In this document: positions 33,919 to 46,050 of the stretch, piece by piece | Layout: each line of letters begins with the position of its first letter | How positions within the stretch are numbered: position 1 is the first letter of the stretch | Program-made: the position numbers and the translations under genes | Assembly (NCBI RefSeq): GCF_900660485.1 | Contig: NZ_LR214951.1 | Location: forward strand, 434,001 to 498,000 | Length of the DNA: 64,000 nt | Source of the DNA: Mesomycoplasma neurolyticum | GTDB lineage: Bacteria > Bacillota_I > Bacilli_A > Mycoplasmatales > Metamycoplasmataceae | Direction: 5' to 3' | The notes under the pieces: generated by a model | Told to the model about the DNA's origin: nothing | What the model saw: the letters and a program-made list of their open reading frames with translations, nothing else | The model's database searches: none

Positions 33919-36900
33919 ATGAACAAAAAAAATAATATTTTAAAACAAAAAAGAAAAATGGCTTTTCTTATTTTGGGTTCAGTTGCCACAATAGCAATAA
34001 TAGCTACTGCAATCGCTGTTCCTTTATCAAAAGGTAAAAAAACAAAAATTACTAATGAAGATAAAAAAATAGAAAAAGAGCCAACACAAAAAGATATTAA
34101 ATTAAAAACATTACAAATTGTTGAAAAAGAAAATAAAGAAATTGAAATTAAAGCAACTTTTGAAAATGTAGATGACAATACTGAGGCAAAAATCGAATTA
34201 AAAGATGAAGAAAATCAAGTATATAGTTCAAGTGAAAAAATTACTATTCAAAATAATCAATTACTAATTGACACTAATTTTTTAACATTTGGTAAAAAAT
34301 ATACTATTACTTCAATAAAAATTTTAGATTCAAAAAATACAAATAATGATTTTAATTTGGATCTATCAAAAATTTCAATTGAAGAAAAAATAGTTGATAA
34401 AACAGCTCCAATCAAAAATAATCAAATAATTTTAGATAATAATGAGTTAATTAAAAATGACAAAACTGAAATTACTTTTAGTTTTGTCACAACTAAAGAA
34501 AATATTCAAAACAAAAAAATAGACATCAAAAAAACAATAGATAAAAATGATGCAATTGATATTCCAACAATAGATGAAATAAAAAATCATGAAAACACAT
34601 TAGGTTTTATATGAAAACTAAAGTCATTTTCAATGAATAATAAAACATATAATGTAAACGAAAAAGAAAATAAACCATTAGATTTATCTAAAATAACACT
34701 TGGCGATATTACACAAGAATCAACTCAAGATTCATCTTCTAGTCAAAAAGCAACAATTTCAATTGATTTAAGTTTTGAAAGTAAAATAACTATTGAACAA
34801 ATGAAAAAAAATAAATTTACACTTCAATATGTTAATGAAACAAATTCAAAAGATATATCAAAAAATGAACAACAACCTGAAATTACTGAAAAAGATGGTA
34901 AAAAACAACTTAAATTTGAAATTTCTTTTAAACAATCTAATCGTAAATATAAATTAGATAAGTTAATAATTAATGATTTTGCAGAATTTTCTAAAGAAAA
35001 TGAATTTAAAACTAAAGAAAGCAAAACTGAAATTGCAACTCTAAGTTTAAATGCAACAGATGTTGATGAAATAGCATTTTCTGCTGAAATTAATTCAGAA
35101 GACGCTCCTTTTACTTTGGGACAAAAATATGTGGTTATTTATAAAGATGTTGAAACAAACACAGAAAAAACATCTGATGCTGTTACTTTAGAGCAAGTTC
35201 AAAACCCATTAGAAGATGACAATAAACAAAACAAAAAAGCAATTTTAAAAGGAAAAATATCAAATTTAGAAGAAAATAAAGAATATGAAATTGTTGGTAT
35301 TAAAGCTGTTGAAAAAAATACAACAAACAACACCGAAGAGCCGCACTATAGCGATTTTATTGCTAATAATAATTATGCAAGCAAAAATTTTGATTTTAAT
35401 GATTCTATTACTAATAAAAAAGCAAAAACACTTGATAGTTCAAAAACACAGATAAGAAAAGTAAGATCTATTGATACTAATGGAACTGAAGCTGAATTTT
35501 TTGAAAAGACTTCTTCTTTCAAAATGGAAGTAGAATTTGAAAATATTTTTAAAAAATGAAAAAATCATACAATAGTCTTAAAATATAAATCATCTTTTAA
35601 TGATGATGATGGAAGTGTTCTATTTGCAGCAAACATCACAGATGAAACACAAAAAGGTAAAATTAACTTTGAAAAAGTACAAGATAGCGAATTTAAAGGT
35701 AATAGAATTTATGAATTTGAAAAAATTTATTTAGTTGAAACACCTGGAGCACTAAACACAACTTCTTTAACAAAAACTGATGATGAAAGTAATTTACCAA
35801 TAGAAGAAAAAAATAAAAATACTTTCAAGACAAATCCTACTGATGGAAAAAATGCACTTAGAATAGTTAGAGTTGACCGTAGAAATGTAGAAAGAAATTT
35901 AACAGTTGACTATTTTTCAGCAATAATAGATGATAAAGATAATATTTTATCTAAAGGTGAAAACTTAGGGATTGGTGTTGCTTTAGAATGGAAAAATAAA
36001 AATAGAGATATCAATTATCCTGATCTGGATTCTTGAAATAATAACAAAATAGAAATTAATAGTCAAAATGAGAAATTTATTAGAAGAACTGTTCTAGGAA
36101 TAAAATTTAATGAAGGTGATAATTATATTTATGATATAATTGCATCAAAAACTAACAAAAAAATTGCCAAAAATTTATGAGGCAACAATGATGAAATATC
36201 AATTAAACATGATTATACAAATAATAACAAAAAGATTTTTGTTGGGAATAAAATTAAATTTGTAAATAAAAAATATGATTGAATTCAATCTATTGATGAA
36301 AACGGAAAAGTTAATGCTGAAATTGAGTTAGAAATGCTTTATGATGAAACAAATCAACACATGAAAGAAGATAAATATCTTGGTAAGTCAGTTAAATTTA
36401 GAGCTGAAATGGTACAAAGCGCTCAAAGCTACAAACACCAAATTCCAGGGCAACCTGATTCAACAACTATAAAAATTATCGAACCAACTGTGCTAGAAGT
36501 AAAAAATGGGAAATTAAAAATTAAATTTACTGATTTAGTTTCAAATAGAAAATATTCTAATTTAAGAATTTATGCTATGTCTGAATATAACAAAAAAAAT
36601 ATACAAGAATTTAAAAATCCTAATGCAACATCAATAACAATTGATCGTTTATTAAATAATTTACCAAATATTTTAGATTTAAAAACAACACCTAGAGAAA
36701 CCACAGTTGAATTACTAAGTAAAAACCAAAAAAATGAAGGTGTTAATAAAATGTTGGAGATCAAATACAAAATTAATTCACTAGATGAGACTTTAACTAA
36801 TCAACTGCTAAAATTAAAACTTACATCAAAAGATAATAACACTTCATTTAGCACTTCTCAAGAAAAAAATATTATAAAAGAAGGTAATAATTACATTGTT

Positions 36901-37155
36901 ACATTCCAATTCGAAATAATTGAAAATAATGATAACAATGATTTTACTTTGAATAAAGAAAATAAAGATGATAAAATTTTAAAAAATATTGATTATTCAG
37001 TTGAATTAAATGTAGAAGGTCCTGTTAAATGAGCATTTGATGAAAGTATTAAAGTTAAAGGTATAAACCAAGAAAGAAATAGAACTTTAATTAACAATAC
37101 TTCAGAACATACTGACAATAGTATCAAAACAATAAATTCAAATGATATGAATTAA
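33919..37155 (+). CDS. Anchored extracellular multi-domain protein, copy B
   Basis: 1078 residues. Near-identical to copy A over almost the whole length, with the same signal anchor. Differences cluster in short places: the QDSSSSQ region lacks four residues found in A, a block near 35715-36120 has many single changes (EKIYLVETPGAL, RVDRRNVERN), and the segment around HQIPGQPDSTTIKI replaces the NHPKENPNSQSD segment of A. Promoter with T13 tract and TATAAT at 33907-33912, six bases before ATG. Function unknown; probably a surface antigen or adhesin-like protein by location and duplication only. Confidence 0.85.
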
Positions 37156-37510
37156 ATTTAATATTAATATAAATAAAAACAAAAAATCTTATAACAAACT
37201 TATATTTGCTATAAGATTTTTTTAGTTTTTAGCAAAACATAAAAAAAGTTATAAATAATTAATGCAAATTTTACAATATAATTTTTGTATGTTTTTTAAA
37301 TAATTCTATAAATATTAATAATAGTTAAAAGTGTTTTGAAAACATGTTAAAAACAAAATTTAGGCAATATTTTATTTATATAAATATAATTATTAATTAA
37401 AAATTAAATTATGTTTTATTTCTAAAAAAGTAAAAAAAGTAACAAAAAAAAGGCAAAAAAATCTTTTTTTTAGCTTTTTTTTTTTTGTCAAAAATACATA
37501 TAATGAAGTA
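37156..37510 (+). repeat. Gene-free spacer between copies B and C
   Basis: 355 bases, a close copy of 33562-33918: terminator (stem 37181-37193 with 37210-37222), ~200-base AT-rich conserved segment, then the T12 tract and TATAAT (37499-37504) of copy C. No gene seen. Confidence 0.85.
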
Positions 37511-40500
37511 ATGAACAAAAAAAATAATATTTTAAAACAAAAAAGAAAAATGGCTTTTCTTATTTTAGGTTCAGTTACCGCAATAGCAATAATAGCTACT
37601 GCAATCGCTGTTCCTTTATCAAAAGGTAAAAAAACAAAAATTACTAATGAAGATAAAAAAACAGAAAAAGAGCCAACACAAAAAGATATTAAATTAAAAA
37701 CATTACAAATTGTTGAAAAAGAAAATAAAGAAATTGAAATTAAAGCAACTTTTGAAAATGTAGATGACAATACTGAGGCAAAAATTGAATTAAAAGATGA
37801 AGAAAATCAAGTATATAGCTCAAGTGAAAAAATTACTATTCAAAATAATCAATTACTAATTGACACTAATTTTTTAACATTTGGTAAAAAATATACTATT
37901 ACTTCAATAAAAATTTTAGATTCAAAAAATACAAATAATGATCTTAATTTGGATCTATCAAAAATTTCAATTGAAGAAAAAATAGTTGATAAAACAGCTC
38001 CAATCAAAAATAATCAAATAATTTTAGATAATAATGAGTTAATTAAAAATGACAAAACTGAAATTACTTTTAGTTTTGTCACAACTCAAGAAAATGTACA
38101 AAGCAAAAAAATAGATATTAAAAAAACAATAGATAAAAATTCTACAATTGATATTCCAACAATAGATGAAATAAAAAATCATGAAAACACATTAGGTTTT
38201 ATATGAAAACTAAAGTCATTTTCAATGAATAATAAAACATATAATGTAAATGAAAAAGAAAATAAACCATTAGATTTATCTAAAATAACACTTGGCGACA
38301 TTACACAAGAATCAACTCAAGATTCATCTTCTAGTCAAAAAGCAAAAATTTCAATCGATTTAGCTTTTGAAAATGGAATAACTATTGAACAAATGAAAAA
38401 AAATAAATTTACACTTCAATATGTTAATGAAACAAATTCAAAAGATATATCAAAAAATGAACAACAACCTGAAATTACTGAAAAAAATGGTAAACAACAA
38501 CTTAAATTTGAAATTTCTTTTAAACAATCTAATCGTAAATATAAATTAGATAAATTAATAATTAATGATTTTGCGGAATTTTCTAAAGAAAATGAATTTA
38601 AAACTAAAGAAAGCAAAACTGAAATTACAACTCTAAGTTTAAATGCAACAGATGTTGATGAAATAGCATTTTCTGCTGAAATTAATTCAGAAGACGCTCC
38701 TTTTACTTTGGGACAAAAATATGTGGTTATTTATAAAGATGTTGAAACAAACACAGAAAAAACATCTGATGCTGTTACTTTAGAGCAAGTTCAAAACCCA
38801 TTAGAAGATGACAATAAACAAAACAAAAAAGCAATTTTAAAAGGAAAAATATCAAATTTAAAAGAAAATAAAGAATATGAAATTGTTGGTATTAAAGCTG
38901 TTGAAAAAAATACAACAAACAACACCGAAGAGCCGCACTATAGCGATTTTATTGCTAATAATAATTATGCAAGCAAAAATTTTGATTTTAATGATTCTGT
39001 TACTGATAAAAAAGCAAAAACACTTGATAGTTCAAAAACACAGATAAGAAAAATAAGATCTATTGATACTAACGGAACTGAAGGTGAATTTTTTGAAAAA
39101 ACTTCTCCTTTCAAAATGGAAGTAGAATTTGAAAATATTTTTAAAAAATGAAAAAATCATACAATAGTCTTAAAATATAAATCATCTTTTAATGATGATG
39201 ATGGAAGTGTTCTATTTGCAGCAAACATCACAGATGAAACACAAAAAGGTAAAATTAACTTTGAAAAAGTACAAGATAGCGAATTTAAAGGTAATAGAAT
39301 TTATAAATTTGAAAAAATTTATTTAGTTGAAACACCCGGAGCACTAAACACAACTTCTTTAACAAAAACTGATAATGAAGGTAATTTACCAATAGAAGAA
39401 AAAAATAAAAATACTTTCAAGACAAATGCTACCAATGGTAAAAACTCTTTAAGGATTTCAAATGTTGTAGGTGATGAAACTACAGTAAAAGATATCACAA
39501 GATTTACTATAAAAATTTATTTAGAAGATACTGATGATATTATAAAAGCTGAAACACCAATAAAATGAAAATACCACAATAGCAAAACTGGCAAAGATAC
39601 AAATTTTATTCACAATGATAATTTCAACAATGATATAAAAATAAAAGTGTCTGATGATGGAAAAAAATATATTGATGTTTCTAGTGGTCAAAATGATTTT
39701 AACAAAAATAACACTTTAAAAGGATTACAAATAACTAATTTTAGTGAGCATGACAAAATTGCGCAAAATTTATGAATGAATAATGATGCAAACACAAAAG
39801 TTCTTAACATAAATAAAAATTATGAAAATCTAGATGATCAATTTGAATTTGGAAATCAAATTAAATTTAAAACAATTGATTATAAGTGAAATCAAAGTAT
39901 AGAAAATAATAAAGTTAATGCTGAAATAGAATTTGAATTGTTATTTAATGATACAAATAAACACTTAAAAGAAACAACAACTTTTGGTAATTCACTTATT
40001 TTTAAAGCTGAAATGACACAGAGTGAAGCAGGATATAAGACACAAAAAGGTAAAATTGTTGCAACTAATGTATTTAAGATAAAAGACAATAAGTTAAAAA
40101 TTAAATTTAATGATTTAGTTTCTAACCGTCAGTACTCTAATTTAAAACTTTATGTTATGTGAGATCCTGTAGATACAAATAAAAAAAATTTAGTTGAATC
40201 TTTACGAAAATTTAAAAATGGAACAGAATTAAAAAGTGTATTAAATATTACAACATTACAACAAATATCACCACTTATTACAGAACCTAGAGAAACCACA
40301 GTTGAATTAGTAAGTAAGCAAACAAAAGATAATAATGGTAAAAAAATGTTGGAGATCAAATACAAAATTAATTCATTAGATGAAGTATTAACTGATGATC
40401 AAAGGATAAAATTAAAACTCACTTCCAAAAATGAACAAAACAAATTTAGCACTTCACAAGAAAAAACAGTTCAAAAAGAAGGTGATGATTATATTGTTAC

Positions 40501-40747
40501 ATTTGAATTTGAAATAGCTGACAATAGTGATGATTTCACTAAAGGTATTGAAAATAAAAATGATAAAATTTCAAAAAATATTGATTATTCAGTGGAATTA
40601 ACTGTAGCAAATGCTGTTGATAGACCATTTGATAAAAATATTAAAGTTAAAGGTATAAACCAAGAAAGAAATAAAACTTTAATTAACAATGATTCAGAAC
40701 ATACTGACAGTAGTATCAAAACAATAAATTCAAGTGATATGAATTAA
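37511..40747 (+). CDS. Anchored extracellular multi-domain protein, mosaic copy C
   Basis: 1078 residues. The first ~640 residues match copies A and B nearly exactly (same anchor, same domain phrases). From about 39430 (KTNATNGKNSLRI) to about 40285 the sequence is only distantly related to the corresponding part of A/B: WNQSIENNKVNAEIEFELL parallels WIQSIDENGKVNAEIELEML. From TEPRETTVELVSK onward it is again close to A/B. The block pattern indicates exchange of one module by recombination or selection for diversity there. Promoter with T12 tract. Function unknown; surface-exposed by prediction. Confidence 0.85.
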
Positions 40748-40772
40748 ATTTAATATTAATATAAATTAAAAC

Positions 40773-40814
40773 AAAAAATCTTATAACAAACTTATATTTG
40801 CTATAAGATTTTTT
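40773..40814 (+). terminator. Terminator of copy C
   Basis: Same hairpin as after copies A and B: AAAAAATCTTATA (40773-40785) with TATAAGATTTTTT (40802-40814). Confidence 0.85.
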
Positions 40815-40887
40815 TTATTTTTACTTTAGATTAAAGAAACAGAATATTCAAAACAATTATATTAAATCTTTATTATTTAATTTAAAA

Positions 40888-40926
40888 ATTAAAACCCAAA
40901 TTTAATTTTTAAATTTGAGTTTTAAT
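40888..40926 (-). terminator. Terminator of the membrane nuclease gene
   Basis: 16-bp stem with one mismatch (ATTAAAACCCAAATTT at 40888-40903, AAATTTGAGTTTTAAT at 40911-40926), just past the nuclease stop codon on the minus strand. Confidence 0.75.
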
Positions 40927-40929
40927 ATG

Positions 40930-43350
40930 TTAATTATTCCCAAACAATTGATCTTCTGGAAAATGTTCTTCAAGTTTTTTTAATGTCGCTTTACCCACAC
41001 CTTTAATAGCATCTTTTAGTGGTTTTCATCCTTTAAATTCATTATCAGGATTTTTCTTTAAATATTCTAATAACGGTTTTGAATATCTATCTGTAATTCC
41101 TGCATTAAGTAAAGTTTCTTTTGTGATTGTTGATTCCAACAACATACTTAATGTTATTTTTTTCTTTTCTGATTCTTTCTGTGAAATATCATTTTTTTCT
41201 ACTTCACTAATTTTTGGTAATATTTCTTCATCTTGGTTACTAATAGCATCTTTTGTATTATCTGTTGTTTTACCATTATCCTGTGGTGTTATATTTTCAT
41301 CACCATCTTCTTGTGGTGGGAGATTTTCATTATCATTAATTGAAGTTTCTTTTTTTGTTTTTTGGCTTTTTTTGCTTTTTTTCTTTTTCTTTTTTTTGCC
41401 TTTTGTTTTTTTTGTTTTTTCTTTGGGTTGGTCTTGTTTTGCATTTGATTTTATTTCATGAATATCAGTTTTTTCTACTTCACTAATTTTTGGTAATATT
41501 TCTTCATCTTGGTTACTAATAGCATCTTTTGTATTATCTGTTGTTTCACCATTTTCTTTTGGTGTTGTATTTTGATTACCATCTTTTTGTGGTTTTATAT
41601 TTTTTTCACCATTATCCTGTGGTGTAATATTTTCATTATCATTAATTGAAGTTTCTTTTTTTGTTTTTTTATTTTGAATTTTTTCAGCTAGTTCATTAAA
41701 TGGAAAAGCATTATTGAGTTTTTCAATTGTTTTACCACCTACTACATTTTTTTCTTTTACATCATCTCAATTTGAAATAATTTTTTTTGGTGAATTTTTT
41801 AAAGTGTTTAAAATACTTTCGATTTGTCTTGAATTTATGTTTTTGATTTTGTTTAAGCTTTCTTCAGTTACAAATTCAAGTAATTGTTCATTTGTTAGTT
41901 TAGCTTCATTTTGAAATAAATTTATATTATTTTTATTTGTTTTTGTTTTTTCTTTGGTATTTTTGGGTTGGTCTTGTTTTACATCTGGTTTTATTTCATC
42001 ATTTTTCGGAATAACAATTGGTTGTGCTGTATCATCATCCACATCTTTTTCATCAACTTTTAATTCAACATAAACCAAAGTATGATCACTAATGTCATCA
42101 CGAATACTTTTTATTTCTAAATTACCTAAAATACCTGATTCATTAATTTGTGCTAACTCTTTGAATTTACCTACTTTTGTATAAGGTATATTTCCTTTAT
42201 AAAAAATACGATCATAAGGATTCTCTGTAAAATTTGTGCTTGAACCATTAAGTGTTGTCCCACCTTCTGAAATAGGAATTAAATTTTTATAACCAGTTTT
42301 TTCAAGTCTTTCAAATGCTTTCAACCCTGGCTTTAATTTAATGTTGGTATCACCCATAAAAAATAAATCATCATTTTTACCATCAATAGAATCAAATCAT
42401 TGCATAACTTCTGGTGTTTGAAAGGCTTCTTCTATTTCAAAATTTCCTTGCCCTGCAAAACCTGATCCAGCATTTTTTTCTCCTCTTTTATCTTTAGATC
42501 CGGGAGGATCAAAGTGTCCCACAACAATTGTAAAATCATTTTGATGTTTATTTTTTACTTGAAATTTTGCACCAAAAGGTTCACGAATATACTGACTTTT
42601 TTCATTTGATACTTTTAATCTACTTTGTCATGGTGTGTTATGGTATTTAGCACCTAATAATTTATGATCTAAATTTTCATAACCAACAAATGGAATAGGT
42701 TTTAAATATTTATTTTTATAAATAATTGCAACACTCTCCATTTGACTATCTTTTCCTGGTGCTGCTAATTTTGGACTAATTACATAATCTCAATCTTTTA
42801 CTGTGTCAATGCTATTTAATTTGTTTATTAAATTTTCAGTTGATTTTTTTGCTTTTAAATCAATTTCATTTGGATCAATTGTATTTCTTTTTTTCTCACC
42901 TTGCACCTCTGTCAATCCAACAAGAGAGAGATTTTCATGAATAATTATTTTAGCTAAAGCTTCTAGTTTTGTTTCTTTAGAATTAGGGTATAAATTCAAA
43001 ACATTTCACATAGCTATTTTTAAATGTGTTGGAAAATCAGGATCTTCTACAATTTTTTTCTCTTCGATAGGATTTTGTGATGTTGAGGTTTTATCTATTA
43101 TTTCATCATTTTTGGTTGAAATATTTTTATTATTTAATTCTGTTTTTTTATTATTATCTATATTTAATTCTGTTTTTTTATTATTATCTATATTTAATTC
43201 TGTTTTTTTATTTTTTTCATGTATTTTTTGATTGTTTTCACGTATTTTTTTACTTGTAACTAATAAAGTTGCTAGCGGTGCAGCAATTGCAAATGTTGCC
43301 ATTGAGACTGTCAAAAGTATTGATGAAAATATTTTGCTCTTCATATGCAT
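40930..43350 (-). CDS. EEP-family membrane nuclease (MnuA-like) with helix-hairpin-helix tail
   Basis: 806 residues from the first ATG (43350); the ATG at 43344 is an equal candidate. N-terminal signal/anchor (ILLTVSMATFAIAAPLATLL). Residues ~105-400 are an endonuclease/exonuclease/phosphatase domain: MWNVLNL, GLTEVQGEK (catalytic Glu), VVGHFDPPGS, MGDTNI and ISDHTLVYVE. Mycoplasma relatives such as MnuA degrade host DNA and RNA outside the cell to feed nucleotide uptake. Two helix-hairpin-helix-like segments follow: RQIESILNTLKNSP...GGKTIEKLN and DAIKGVGKATLKKLEEHFP at the end. They are separated by a duplicated Lys/Asn-rich linker. The catalytic part is confident; surface location is inferred from the anchor. 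Confidence 0.88.
41193..41546. repeat. Direct duplication in nuclease linker
   Basis: A 78-bp block at 41193-41270 recurs identically at 41469-41546, 276 bases (92 codons) apart, encoding TTDNTKDAISNQDEEILPKI and flanking residues. Neighbouring shorter repeats (ETSINDNEN) recur at a different spacing (306), so the linker grew by more than one duplication. Confidence 0.9.
43131..43213. repeat. 30-bp tandem repeat in nuclease N-terminus
   Basis: Unit of exactly 30 bases repeated about 2.8 times (43141-43170, 43171-43200 plus partial copies on both sides), encoding KKTELNIDNN repeats just after the signal anchor. Copy-number change would stay in frame. Confidence 0.92.
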
Positions 43351-43517
43351 ATATTAAACTAAAAATCTTTTTTTGTATTCAAAAAAAAAAAAAAGATTAA
43401 AAAAAATAAAAAAAGATATTTTTTTTTAATAAATGATAAAAAATAATTATCTTTATATAAATATATAAAAAAAATATTTTAAATTTATTGACTTTTAATT
43501 TAAAATTTAATACAAAT

Positions 43518-44228
43518 ATGAAAAATAAAATAGAAAGATTACAAAAAATAATTGCACAATCAGGATTAGTTTCAAGACATAAAGCTGAAATTTTAATTAA
43601 AGAAAAAAAAGTTCAAGTTAATGGAATTATAGCTTCTATTGGAACAAAAGCTTCATTTAACGATGAAATTATAGTTAATGGTCAAATAATTAACAAAATT
43701 GAAAAAAAATATTTTTTAATGAATAAACCTGAAAAAACTATTTGTAGTTTAAAAGATCCACAAAATCGACAAATTATTACTGATTTAATGAATGAAAAAA
43801 CTACTATTTTTCCTATTGGAAGACTTGATTATAATACAACAGGAACCATATTATTAACTAATGATGGTGAACTTTCACAAAGATTATCTCACCCCAAATT
43901 TATGATTAAAAGAGTTTATAGAGCTAGATTAGATAAAGCACTTACAAAAGATCAATTACTTTTTTTAAATAGTGATAAAGTCATTATTAATGACAAACCA
44001 TCAAAACAAGTAGTAAAACAAGTAGATAATAAATCTTATATTATTGAACTAAAACAAGGTAGTTACCACCATGTTAAAAAATTATTTGAAATTTTTTCTT
44101 GTTTTGTAAGATCACTAAACAGAATTGAATTTGCTGGTTTATCACATATTGGACTAAAAAAAGGAGAATACAGAAAACTAACAATAAAAGAAATAAGATA
44201 CTTAAAAAAATTAGTAAATTTAATTTAA
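43518..44228 (+). CDS. rluB: RsuA/RluB-family 16S/23S rRNA pseudouridine synthase
   Basis: 236 residues. S4 RNA-binding domain at residues 1-60 (RLQKIIAQSGLVSRHKAE), then the synthase core with the catalytic Asp in IGRLDYNTTGTILLTNDGEL and VKRVYRA-type and KKLFEIF segments. It modifies a uridine in rRNA; B. subtilis RluB and E. coli RsuA/RluB/E/F belong here, and the exact target cannot be told. I chose ATG 43518 over an upstream in-frame TTG at 43488, because that TTG is part of a TTGACT -35-like box and the S4 domain starts right after the ATG. The 167-base gap to the nuclease gene also holds a run of 14 A at 43381-43394. Confidence 0.85.
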   Translation: MKNKIERLQKIIAQSGLVSRHKAEILIKEKKVQVNGIIASIGTKASFNDEIIVNGQIINKIEKKYFLMNKPEKTICSLKDPQNRQIITDLMNEKTTIFPIGRLDYNTTGTILLTNDGELSQRLSHPKFMIKRVYRARLDKALTKDQLLFLNSDKVIINDKPSKQVVKQVDNKSYIIELKQGSYHHVKKLFEIFSCFVRSLNRIEFAGLSHIGLKKGEYRKLTIKEIRYLKKLVNLI

Positions 44229-44244
44229 AAATAAGGAGTAAACA

Positions 44245-45670
<1,426 letters not shown>

Positions 45671-45684
<14 letters not shown>

Positions 45685-45715
45685 CTTTGATTTAAGCAAA
45701 ACTATCTTTGTTTTA
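45671..45715. terminator. Bidirectional terminator after helicase
   Basis: Perfect 13-bp stem TAAAACAAAGATA (45671-45683) / TATCTTTGTTTTA (45703-45715), overlapping the helicase stop and lying just beyond the convergent peptide gene. Confidence 0.85.
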
Positions 45716-45718
45716 TTA

Positions 45719-45973
45719 TTAATATTGAATGATATAAATTGGTTGAGAACTAGAATTGTTATTATTGCTACTTTTGGTATCAGAATTTCATTTTTGTGTT
45801 GTATCTTTTGTTTTATATTCGCCACTTGAACTAGTAAACATTTTTATCGAAGCTAAAATAGATCCTATAGAATTAACAATTAAAGGAATAAAAGGAACAA
45901 TAGCTGCAAAACCAGCTCCGCCTATGTTTTCTAACTGATCATTATTTAATTTTTTAAGTTTTTCTTTTAACAT
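45719..45973 (-). CDS. Double-glycine-leader peptide, bacteriocin-like
   Basis: 84 residues, with a very strong ribosome site (AAGGAGG, four bases before ATG). The N-terminus MLKEKLKKLNNDQLENIGGAG matches the class II bacteriocin leader pattern (Leu-12, Leu-7, Ile-4, GG/GA before the cut), predicting processing after GA at residue ~20. The core begins GFAAIVPFIPLIVNSIGSIL, a Gly/Ala/Ile-rich membrane-active helix, followed by a polar tail rich in Ser/Asn/Thr (KSSNNNSSSQP). No peptidase-containing exporter or immunity gene is visible nearby. It could also be a small membrane protein whose N-terminus resembles a leader by chance. Frames extending further upstream lack a ribosome site. Confidence 0.55.
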
Positions 45974-46050
45974 AAAACCTCCTTTCATTTTAAATAGAAT
46001 AATCGTATATTTATAGTAAAAAAATAAAAAAAATAAAGAAAAGAGAAGAA

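Larger units (their letters stand above)
30226..40818 (+). repeat. Array of three tandem ~3.6-kb direct repeats
   Basis: Three units, each promoter plus ~3.24-kb gene plus terminator, with start-to-start distances of 3597 and 3592 bases. Units A and B are near-identical throughout, including ~355 bases between genes. Unit C is near-identical at both ends but differs from about 39430 to 40285. The array arises by tandem duplication and is a substrate for recombination. Confidence 0.95.

Noticed and set aside
30226-40818. Tandem array as a CRISPR or transposon array
   Set aside because: Units are 3.6-kb genes with promoters and terminators; no short direct repeats with spacers, no transposase, no terminal inverted repeats.
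43077-43259. Tyr/Leu-rich plus-strand ORF opposite the nuclease N-terminus
   Set aside because: Antisense shadow of the 30-bp repeat.
43488-43517. TTG at 43488 as start of the pseudouridine synthase
   Set aside because: It forms part of a TTGACT -35-like box, and the S4 domain begins right after ATG 43518.
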